Assembly: GCA_946902875.1 (NCBI GenBank)
Contig: OX336345.1
Coordinates: 14,973,395 to 15,037,394, forward strand
Direction: 5' to 3'
DNA length: 64,000 nt
From: Nematopogon swammerdamellus
Taxonomy: Eukaryota; Arthropoda; Insecta; Lepidoptera; Adelidae
Shown one piece after another: positions 11,664-21,697 of the stretch. Every line of letters starts with the position of its first letter. The first letter of the stretch is position 1. Made by a program: the position numbers and the translations under genes. A model generated the notes under the pieces. That model did no database searches, was not told where the DNA came from, and was given only the letters and a program-made list of their open reading frames with translations.

Positions 11664-12069
11664 ATATATCGAGGGCATCATCATAACAGAGGGGCGTATA
11701 CGCAGATTTTGCCAAAACCACTTTTTTGTACAGGCGTATCCTCTAAATAACCCCACATAACATATCAAATGGGCGTATTTTTATCTCTATCAGTTTTTTT
11801 TTAAATATAGTAATAAGATTTAGGCGTAAAGATATATACATATACAAATAATTATGTGAAATGGGCGTATACTAACATAGGCCACGGCAAAATAGTGATT
11901 GCCATCCTTTTATATTCTTTCATATGGTCGTAAGAACATAAGCCTACAAAATTTTATTTTAATGAGTTTGAGATGCTAAATCAAAAAGGCGCATGTACTT
12001 ACGCCCTCTTAATCACAAATTACCATCAGGGTTGTATGCACATACGAACGTATGATAAAAATATTTGGT

Positions 12070-12411
12070 TGCGAAATGTTGGTTTCTCATTTTAACATAT
12101 GGCCGTATGCGTATACGCCTATGATTGTTGCAAAATTATTTTGGTCTTATCCACATACGCCCATGTGATAAAACTTCTTGAAAGCGAAATCTTAGATTCT
12201 AATTGAAACATATAGTCGTATGCACATACGCCTACAATTGTTACAAAATCATTGCGGTCGTATGCACATACGCCTATACGATAACACTTTTTCAGTGCGA
12301 AATCTTAGCTTCTAATTGAAACATATAGTCGTATGCGCATACGCCTACAATCGTTAAAAAATGATTGCAGTCGTATGCAGGTCGTATACGCCTATAATCG
12401 TTACAAAATTG
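12070..12411. repeat. 114-bp tandem array of CGTATGCACATACG palindromes
   Basis: Three units begin at about 12070, 12184 and 12298, each opening GCGAAAT. Units two and three share CTAATTGAAACATATAGTCG almost base for base. Each unit holds two palindromic blocks of the form GTCGTATGCACATACGCCTA, at about 12101, 12143, 12214, 12256, 12327 and 12369. The last is disturbed by an inserted GGTCGTAT. Confidence 0.85.
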
Positions 12412-12459
12412 TGGGCGTTGGATACGCATTATTGCGCCATACGTCCGCTAAATTGTTTG

Positions 12460-12965
12460 TTTAGTCTGGCTAAAAAGAGGCACAGGAGAAATACTGTCTC
12501 CAGACAAACGCGGTAAACATCCTCCTGGAATTTCACTAGGCGAAGAAATCCTCAAACCCGCGAATAACCATATCGAATCATTTCCAGCGGTCCCTTCCCA
12601 TTGGTGTCGTAAGGATACCAATAAAGTATACTTAGAGCCTATTTTAAACAAGGAAACGATGTTTGAATTTCAAATGCCAAGAAGATGGAGTGAAGCCTGT
12701 ATCTAAATCGACATACAAAGAAATATTAATAAAAAAGAACATCGCGTTTTACACGTCTCGAAAATATCAGTATTGGTGTCATAATTTTGAAATGCTTGAA
12801 GATGCCGAGAAGGAAAGACGAAAAGCCGAGTACACAATACACCAGAAAAGGAAAACTCAAGCAAAAAATTAAAAAGACAAGGACGCAAAAGACGCAAAAA
12901 AACGATACAAGTTGCATATGCGGAAATTTTGACTTAGAGGCAGTATTATACTGCCCTCTGGTGCA
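12460..12965 (+). pseudogene. Transposon protein remnant, 5' and middle part
   Basis: Reading on the plus strand gives PDKRGKHPPGISLGEEIL, HIESFPAVPSHWCRKDTNKV and YLEPIL. After a frameshift near 12660 come CQEDGVKPVSKSTYKEIL, NIAFYTSRK and a lysine-rich AEKERRKAE stretch, then FDLEAVLYCPLVHQKPV before homology stops. From memory this resembles repeat-associated arthropod proteins annotated only as uncharacterised, probably a transposase. Frameshifts and the LINE insertion make it non-functional. Confidence 0.6.
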
Positions 12966-12974
12966 CCAGAAACC

Positions 12975-14477
12975 CGTACTGCTGAGGCAAGACGCACACT
13001 TAAAGCCTCCTCCAGGTCTTGCAAGTGAACGCTCAATGTGGCCAAGTTCAAGCACGACCATAAAATTGGCGAGAGGCTAGTCCGCTGTCCAACCGGCAGC
13101 CGGGCATTCTGGTCTCTCGCCAACTCTATTGGTCGAAACTTCTGTCGCTCTGCTGCACCACCGCTGGAACGTCCTGATGGATCACTCGTTATCCTCTCGA
13201 AGAAGAAGGCGAACATTTTTGCTTGCCTTTTCGCGTCCAACTCAACTCTGGATGACCAGGATGCAACCCCTCCCTCGATACTACACTGTGGGATTTCGAT
13301 GTTGGAGCCAAGGAGACCTAGACAGGTCTACAAGTGTTCGAAGACGTTGGACACTTCGAAGAGTAGTGTCCTGATGGCATTCCAGCCATAGTGCTCAAGA
13401 GTTGTGCCCCTGAGTTGACACCAATCATCTCCCGCCTTTTCCGTCTCTCCCTCGCCCGTGGGATTGTACCCTCTTGCTGGAAAAGAGCCTCGGTCCAACC
13501 GGTTCCAAAGAAGGGAGACTCCGCGAACTCCTCCAACTATCGGCCCATTGCGATAACTTTACTATTATGTAAAGTTATGTAGCACCTTATTAACACCCAG
13601 CTCCTAACGTACTTAGAAGCAAATAAACTCCTGGATGACAAGCAGTACGGATTCTGGAAAGCGCGGTCAACAGGAGATCTTCTAACGCATTATCTGCTAA
13701 GGACGATCCCTTTCCTTTCCAAGCAAGTTTCCAAGGCAGTGTCGTACCTGTCTTGAAACACCTGGACCTCCTGGGCACCGCTATTTCCAAAGACGTGGGT
13801 TTCCGGCAACTAATCGAGTCTAGGACCAAAACTGCATCCAGAAAATTGGGAATAATTTTCCGCAATCGGCGGTTCTTCTCACCGGCACAACACACTGTTG
13901 TACAAAACACAGATTAGGCCGGTGATGGAGTTCTGCAGTCACATCTGGGAGGGTAGTCCCCATTATTTGCTAGCGTCCTTGGGCTCCATACAGCGCCGAG
14001 CCATCCGTCTTGTTGGTGACCCGAAACTAGCAGATGGTCTGGAGTCCCTGAGTCACAGACGATTTGCGGATTCGCTTAGTCTGTTTTACAGATACTATCA
14101 CGGACGCTGTTCTGCGGAACTAGCATCCCTTATTCCCTGCCACCCGTCCTATACCTCCGCATGACTCGTCGCAGAGAGACTCAGCACCCTTTTGTTGACA
14201 TTGGGCTTTTGAGAAACCATCGGTTCTCTAAATCGTTTCTTTGTCGTACCGCTAGAGTGTGGAACTGTCTTCCGGCGAGTGTATTTCCTGAATCCTTTAA
14301 CCCGGGTGTCTTCAAGCGTCCTATTAACGGGCTAGACAGCCTAGCAACAGTCCGCAAATCTGCTGGCATGACACCTAACTGAGCGTGGTTTCGCGAGGAG
14401 AGGTGATTTTGGCTCTGTCGACTGCACCATTGGTCTCTCGGCAAAGCCACCCAGTCTGGTTAACATAAAAAAAAAAA
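12975..14477 (+). mobile_element. 5'-truncated non-LTR retrotransposon (jockey/CR1-like), broken ORF
   Basis: Fragments on the plus strand read CPTGSRAFWSLANSIGRNFC, then a reverse-transcriptase start SSNYRPIAITLLLCKVM. Next is the far C-terminus QIRPVMEFCSHIWEG, SIQRRAIRLVGD, ARVWNCLPASVFPE, and a poly(A) run at 14467-14477. There are several frameshifts and a large internal gap (the RT catalytic core is not seen). A second copy of the 3' end is at 48250-48495 and a diverged tail at 25089-25170. Confidence 0.8.
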
Positions 14478-14544
14478 GTTCTTACCATTTTGTCAGAAAT
14501 ATTTAACGTGTTGAGAAAAAAATTTTTGCACACCTTCTTCTTAA

Positions 14545-14726
14545 AATTTTGCTGTATTCAAGCTATTGACGCTATTGACGGAACTCCCTTGCACTGGAAT
14601 CAAGTGAAGTGGATTCGAGTTCCAAAACACACTCCTGGTAAATTTTTCTTCAAACTGGAATATTGGGAAGACTTTAAGGAACGAAAAAGAACGAAAAGAG
14701 ATTATACGATAGTTCCATTTCTATAA
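14545..14726 (+). pseudogene. Transposon protein remnant, 3' end
   Basis: Open frame AIDGTPLHWNQVKWIRVPKH, then GKFFFKLEYWED, ending at a stop at 14724-14726. It looks like the C-terminus of the 12460-12965 remnant, cut off from it by the LINE. The assignment rests on context and remembered similarity. Confidence 0.5.
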
Positions 14727-14774
14727 TTTGGTACTATTATCTTATAGAATAAGCAATTTGAACTTTTAAAATTG

Positions 14775-14912
14775 TACATAACTGGATGGGCGGTGGAAGA
14801 GGCGGCAGAGGTGTGTCAGGATCGTGGCACGTGGAGATCCGTTGTCTCTGCCTACCCCACCGGGAAACAGGCGTGATGCTATGTATGTATGTATTTACAT
14901 AACTGGATGGGC
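14775..14912 (+). mobile_element. Short RTE 3'-end insertion with 17-bp target duplication
   Basis: TACATAACTGGATGGGC occurs at 14775-14791 and again at 14896-14912. It brackets about 104 bp that contain CTCTGCCTACCCCACCGGGA and end in (GTAT)n, the typical end of lepidopteran RTE elements. Confidence 0.85.
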
Positions 14913-15585
14913 AAGAGGATCTACCCTCACAGTAAAATATTTTTGAAATAGGTGTACTGATTACAATCTATGTATTTATGTTAACACAATTTTTTCGAAA
15001 ATCTACAGAGAAGACCAATGTACTTTATCCATATTCAAAATAATTATACACAAATGTGTTTATAATACAAATATAAACACTGTATTAAATTAAACAAGCA
15101 TTCGTAGTTTACACTTGATACAATCAGTATTTCCCGATGGCATACGACTTTCTACAATTGAAAATTTTTAACAAATGAAACGTCCGTATAGAAATATAGT
15201 TTTTTTTTAGATTACCCGCATTTTTTGGAATATACGTGTTGCAATAATGTTAGAACAGCGAGAGTACTTCATTACGTAAAAAATAAATAGTTTTATTGCA
15301 ACAGTTGCTGGTTTTTATATAAACGGCCTGAATTTTCTATGTGATTTTTGGAGTTTTGTGACACATAAATTAACATAACATACAGGCCTAACACCCAAAA
15401 ACCTCGTATTCCTTCGAAATTCTGCCATGTATACTGTACCACATAAAATTCAGTGTTTTGTATTCCTTATGTGCCAAGTTTCATAAAGAAATATCCAAAA
15501 TTCTCTGAATTATAAAATTTTTTCATCCTCCTGTAAAGTTTGGAAAATGTGGCTAAGCCTCTCTGTTATGATGCCCTCGATATAG

Positions 15586-17570
15586 TATCCCTTCTATCCT
15601 ATTATTGGTGTCTTCGATTCCAAATAGAATCGTCTAGTCATATAAAAGATCGGTTTTGTTAGAATTATTATTAAAGTATTCGATCAGATACAAGATACAT
15701 TAGTTAGATTAGACATTTATCGGCATTACTCATGTAAATTAACTGTTTATACATTCCATTAAATATAGGTCATTATTTTCATTCCTTGAAGAAGAAATTC
15801 GGTTGATAATTTAGTTATTTCCATTACTTCAATGAGAAATTCGACGTTAGATACTCGTATAAGATGGTATCTGGCGATCAAACATTATAAATCTTTCGTA
15901 GAGTGCCTAATTAAGTGCAACTGTCTAGTACGAAGGCAAAATAACGCGCAAGATAGATGTATATACGTCAGCTGTTTCAAGATTTACTAGGTCTTGCGAT
16001 AAGTGCATTAATATTTCACCGTACATCTGCGAGTTTCCTCGCTCGCTCGCTGGGAAACTGGCGGTGGATAAATATAACCGAATTTTTTCAAACGCCGTCG
16101 ACTCAATTTCCCATTCCCGCGAGTCCAGTGCACCGCGACCCTTTCACAGGAGCAGTCGTCCAACCCGTTCTGGACACCGGGAGTTGAGAGCACGCGACCG
16201 CCGACAGATTTCGCGCGCTTTTCGGCTGTCAACCGATAAATTCGAGTGGTGTTACTTTTTTCTGTGCTTTCGTTAAATATTTATGACTCGACATGACAGT
16301 GATAATTTTTTAGTTCACTGTGTGTAAACATTTGTGATTAGTTTATCATAATACGGTGTCAAATTTATTGTGAGCGCAAAAAAAATCGAGATTCTCGTGT
16401 CGTCGCCGCGCCCGGCGCCCGTTGACGCCCCGCGGCGTTCGTTGCGGTCACCACGGCTGTCATTCATTAGCTTTATTTTGAAAATAGAACGTTTTTCCCG
16501 CGTCTATCGCTTTTCATCTGTCAAACCGTTTGAAGTTTGACGCGCCACGTTTATTTTAGAGTCGGTAAAAAGTCGTAACGAGTTTACGTGCGATTTCGTG
16601 CGGACTGCGTGTTATTATAGGTGTTTCGTGAAAATAAACAATTTGTTAAAGTTTACTCGTAAACTTTTCCATTGTTTGAAGCTTGACGGCAGTCGTACAA
16701 TTGTATTAGCGTTTTATGGTTGCTTCATTTATTTGTAGTTCTTAGCAAACTTAAATCTGTTATTTATGAATATCCTTTTTTTATGAAATTAAGCTGATTA
16801 TGAAACTTTCGAAGTAGGTACTTAAGTTAAATGTATTTATCTTCTGTCACTAAAACGTATATTTGTCATTAACTCGTAACCTCTTATTAATATTTACATT
16901 AATATATTACAGATAATATTGGTGAAAATTCCATGTAACTACATCGGTTTTCATAGAAGTACAAACGCGCAAGTTCAAACTTTACTGCAAGGCAAAGTCG
17001 ACTCGGACGTCCAAAAGCGTCCGTGTGCTGTGATTAGGACTTTCCGAAAAAAAAAAAGTTTCAGTAATCTAGGTAATGCTGAAAATTAACGCTATCTTTT
17101 AAAACTTTATCTGGTTTCATGTAAGTACAATGTCTTCACTTTAAATTCTAGTCCCGGATCGAACAATATCTAAATTAATGACGAATGAACTTCCAACTAA
17201 CTGAATATGCTTGTCAGTACGTAGGTACTTATAAACGCTTAGTCAAAAGATGTTCATGATATCCGATAAACATTTTCACAAAATTCTGAAATTAAAAAAA
17301 ATATAAAGATAATCTAGTCCGGATGGGCATTAATATTGGCTTCAATAAAAATGAAGTTTGGGAATAGATTTATATTTCCTGTCGGGAACGAGCGAGCCAC
17401 ACCTTCCGCACCGCGGGCCCCGCTCAGTTGTTGCTGTTGATTGATTGATGCTTTAGCTACCAACTGGCTGGGGGTGTAATGACGAGATGTCGTTCACTGT
17501 TTGTGCTACCGCGAGTGTTTTATTTTAGAAGTTGATGGATGTATGTACGAAATTTCAATTTAATAAATCA
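15586..17570. other. Intergenic region upstream of the K2P gene, GC-rich block
   Basis: No protein gene seen. The stretch 16010-16620 is clearly richer in CpG than its surroundings (for example GCCCCGCGGCGTTCGTTGCG near 16425). It could be a promoter or 5' UTR exon of the K2P gene or of a non-coding transcript. This is inference from composition only. Confidence 0.3.
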
Positions 17571-17754
17571 CTATTCTATTCTACTCTACTCTACTCTACT
17601 CTACTCTACTCTACTCTACTCTACTCTACTCTACTCTACTCTACTCTACTCTACTCTACTCTACTCTACTCTACTCTACTCTACTCTACTCTACTCTACT
17701 CTACTCTACTCTACTCTATTATATTATATTATATTCTATTCTATTCTATTCTAT
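17571..17754. repeat. (CTACT)n pentanucleotide microsatellite
   Basis: About 36 pentanucleotide units: mainly CTACT, edged by CTATT on both sides and with a short ATATT block near the right end. It creates spurious Leu-Tyr-Ser frames. Confidence 0.97.
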
Positions 17755-19680
17755 AAACTATAATGGTTGAGATAAATAAAATCAGGAACGCTGAAAGAGT
17801 GCCTAAAATTAAGAATATTTTTAATAGAATATAATTGACTGCTACTTTACTTCGCATAGTAAAATAAAACGTAAACAGAAATAAAAAAGCACACGGAGTG
17901 CGCAAAGCTAGACATATCACAACTTCCGCCGGCAACACCCGCTGGAATTCAGAGTAACCAGGATATACCCAGCCACCCGGCGGCGCACGGCGGAGGCGGC
18001 GCGGCGCGGCGTCGCGTTCGCGTCAGCCGACATGATTTTATAGAACACTTGATATTATGTCGCTTGCTCCAATATTTTGCGGCGATATTTCGGTCGCCAG
18101 GCGGTCGACCACCGGTTAATGCCGTCTGTAATAAATAAATCGGCGGTTGCATATTATATTACACCTACTACACGCTAGAGAACGCAGAGAACACATTAGT
18201 CGACAACTATATAACGAACGACCTGTCAAAAGCGCCATCTTGTATTTTGAACAATGGACATTTTAATAAATTTCAATAAAAAGTGGGATACAAAAAGTTT
18301 CTTATTGACACAATTTTAGTAGTCAGCTAGCATTTCAGGTAGAGTAGAATGTATAGTAGAACTAATAGAGAATTGTGATTATAGAATAACAATCGCTAAC
18401 ATGAATTGGTTTTCACTTGTTTAGGTATTCGACAGCTTGAAATTCAAAGGTAGAGTCAGCCTCGGTAGCTCAGAGGTGCGGTCGGTCGACTGTTGTTAAG
18501 CAACTCTGCAAGCAAGTGCTGTCAGTACTTGGATGGGTGACCGTTCTACCGTTGGAGGCTGACCGTGGTTCGGATTCCACGGAAAACTGTAGGGACATTC
18601 CCTTCTTACCTTACTAGATGGTAGGGTTTATCCCGCCCGGATTGGTACCACCGCATGCCGCATTGAATGAAACGTCTTCGGCCGAAACGGCTATGTAAAT
18701 ACTCGTAGTTCGTGTTTTCCGTTCAGTTCAGTGTAGCCGACATGAAATAAAGAGACGCACTGACATGGCACCTAGTTCACCCGGTGTTATGGGCTGACAT
18801 CACGGGTTATAGGCGATGTAGAAAACCGTGTCAGTTTCCATAAAAAAAAAACAGGAAAAGGCAGGCGGTGAACCAGATGAACGCACCATTGGGTGTGGTC
18901 GTTTTACTATTACCATGATCGCTGAGCCAGTAGGGTTTATTTCTATGGGTTTGGTTGCGGGGCTCAGCCGGACAGTGAATATTTCAGTGAGCTGTACGTA
19001 ATAGCGCATAAAAATGAAATGTCCCTCAAAGTGCATCGAGTACTTGAAAATTAGAAGTAAACTGCCCCATAATAACTACATTACTGTGAAGACATAACTT
19101 GCTGTATGCTACGATCGTAGCTCTCAGTCGAGACTTCGAATAAAACTTTACGATCGTTTCGCAGATTTACGAAGCGGTTTTCAGTGCGGTCCGAATGTTG
19201 GGCGGGCGGCGACTCTATGAGACGACACACGGCGCGACGCGTCGTCACCGCGACGCGACGTCGGCATCGCATTGGCGTCTAGACTTATAATATCTGAAAA
19301 CCGAGAGACTTACAGACGGATGCTTCTTTATGTTCCATTTAACTATCACATTTTTCTCTACTAACTAGCACGATGCTCATCCTTGCTTGGAAAATGTAAA
19401 AATATGTAAATTAGTAAAGCAAAAATAGGGTTTCAATGAATGATATTTGCAGTAATTATAATTATCGTGCGTAAAAATAAGTGTAAATTATAATAAACTG
19501 TTTGACAGGGTGACAATTTGAAAATGTTGAGAAATGTAAAAACATTCAGACGAAACTAAGAAAGAGTTCGAGCCCGCGGGAATAATGCCAAGTGTGAAAA
19601 GACGGAAGAGATGGCTTCCTTCCATCAAGTGATATTACTTTAACGAGTACTGAAGCACAGAAAAGGAGAAACGCCCCAAA
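17755..19680. other. K2P upstream region with GC-rich blocks
   Basis: Two short GC-rich blocks stand out, 17950-18010 and 19190-19270 (CGACGCGTCGTCACCGCGAC). The second lies about 400 bp before the K2P start codon and follows TTTTCAGTGCGG, which contains an arthropod initiator-like TCAGT. That makes it a reasonable promoter or 5' UTR candidate. A full SINE lies between them. Confidence 0.35.
18457..18851 (+). repeat. Full-length tRNA/5S-headed SINE
   Basis: CAGCCTCGGTAGCTCAGAGG head, 5S-like GTTAAGCAACTC and TCAGTACTTGGATGGGTGAC, GGTTCGGATTCC B-box, 3' body, A-run 18842-18851. Confidence 0.88.
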
Positions 19681-19887
19681 ATGTCTCGCGGACGGGACAC
19701 CCAGATCTCGATCCCCGGTGAGGAGTACGAGGGACCGCCTCCGTCGAAATGCGTCAAGTTCCTCTACTACACGTGGAAGTTTTGCTCGGTCATCTTCTCT
19801 CATTTCATCATGATCTGCCTCGTCATCGCCTACAGCATCCTCGGAGCCATGACCTTCCGTTGGCTCGAGGTGGAGCATGAGATAAAG
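19681..19887 (+). CDS. K2P exon 1
   Basis: ATG in good context (CCAAAATG). 69 residues with transmembrane segment M1 (FSHFIMICLVIAYSILGAMT). Donor GTAATA, phase 0. Confidence 0.9.
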
Positions 19888-21655
19888 GTAATATCTATAG
19901 TGTACATTATCTTTCTGTACCTATTTTTTATGTACTCCGGTATGGGTGGCTGGGTCCAGGGGCCAGAGCACATGCTCCGACTTACCAATAATATACGGTG
20001 GTACCAACGCAATCAGCAACAATTTGAGCCACTTTGCAGTACATGGTCAGTCCACAGTCAGTAGCAGTATCTGGCCGCACATAGAATACACCGACAACCT
20101 CTTGAGGATATCTACAAACAACGTGGATATAATAATGGCTGATTAATTGATTGTTGATTATTTTCATCTGTACATTCCGAGAATTCCGACCGACTGCAGG
20201 GTAGAACATCTTATGTCCTGAAATTGTAGTTTTATCCATATTCGTTTTATACATTGTTTTGCTATTGGTATCGTTATTGCATTATCCCACATTATCGTGG
20301 ATTTCCAGTCTTTATTTTTCTCGTAGATACTTAACTTACACGATACCACTGAGTCAGTCGCTCGAACGGTACTGCTATCTTCAGCTCAGGCAACGGATAT
20401 TTAAATATACATGATGAACTGGCTAATTAATGAGCATTTGTCACGAAACCACATGCAGTGTATAATAGATTTTTGAAAACACAGATTAATAGTCTTATAT
20501 TAGTCTAGTGCAATAATTTGAAGACATTGTGATAATTAAGATATATAAATTAAGATAAGAAAAAAATGAGCCGTTATAGGATCACTTTGTTGCCAGTCCG
20601 TCTTTTCGTCAGTCTGTCGTTTTTCAGTTTGCCATTTTTCTCGGGAACGGGTAAATATATCAAGTTGAAATTAATATCAAATCCTAAGGTCTACGCTGCC
20701 TTAGAGGTGTAAAATTCAAGCTTCTAAGGCAGCTCAATCGAACGATACGGCCATTTATGTCACATTATTTTGATACTCGCAAACTCACTCAAATCAAATC
20801 AAAACCTACTTACTACGGGTACTTTCCGTTGATCTAGAACCATGAAAGGGAAGATGCAAGATCTCACACCGCAAGTAAAGGAAAAAATCCGAAAATAGTT
20901 CATTTCTAGTTATATCACACAAACTAATATTTTTATGCGATCCGGGCAAATACGGAACCCTCGGTGCGCGAGTCCGACTCGTACTTGTTTATTAATTTGT
21001 TTCTTATTTACTTATTATTCTCTATCTTCACGTAAATATTCCGTCCAAAAGTTTCAGTTCGTTAAGTACTTTATTAAAATTTTACATTTGGTTTTGTTTA
21101 TTAAACTAATTTATTTCGTACAATGAATAAATATAATTTTTCCAGCAATAATAACCTATAAATTCTACATGTTATCGTGTGTTCGTCTCGTCGCGTTCAA
21201 AGAGACGTCGAAAGCTTCTCAACTACTCATAATTCAGCCGCTGAAATTGTTTGTCGTCGCCCGTAAATTAGACGTCAACTAGCCGGAGTGACACGACTCA
21301 CTAATTTAACTCGACACGCCAAATTATTGGAACCCAAAACAAACGGCTCGCCTAATGAGACTCAATAAGATGGATTACATTGTGATAACTAATTATGATC
21401 ATATCTACGACTTATAATGAATTGCTGAAAATTTGGCGCATCATCACGCATACAGAGTTTCAAAGAAATGAAGTTTTTATCGTAGCTTACATCGATATAG
21501 GGCTGATTAATTCTGGCGAGTCGATTGATAATTTTGTAGATCTGTATTCATATTTATACTAGCTTTTGCCCGCGGCTTCGCTCGCGGTAGATTCGGTTTA
21601 ATAGCGAATCCGAATTAAACGTACATACATATGATAATAAACGATCTTTTCTCAT

Positions 21656-21697
<42 letters not shown>

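Larger units (their letters stand above)
11664..15585. mobile_element. TIR-bounded DNA transposon, about 3.9 kb, with nested insertions
   Basis: Both ends carry the inverted motif TATATCGAGGGCATCAT followed by AACAGAG: left at 11664-11690 with an extra CAT, right at about 15561-15585 in reverse. A GTA flanks each end and may be the target duplication. Inside, in order: a region rich in GGCGTATAC words (11690-12070), a three-unit 114-bp palindrome array (12070-12411), a plus-strand protein gene remnant (12460-12965), a LINE insertion (about 12975-14477), the remnant's 3' end (14545-14726), a short RTE insertion with target duplication (14775-14912) and an AT-rich tail. I infer one decayed autonomous element later hit by two retroelements. 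The superfamily is not recognised. Confidence 0.7.

Noticed and set aside
12070..12411. Possible CRISPR array
   Set aside because: Three 114-bp units with long conserved spacers inside a eukaryotic transposon. Repeats are not short and uniform, there are no unique spacers and no cas genes. The 90-bp array at 36790 fails for the same reasons.
17532..17763. Two 74-codon Tyr-Ser-Leu repeat frames
   Set aside because: Translation of the CTACT microsatellite.
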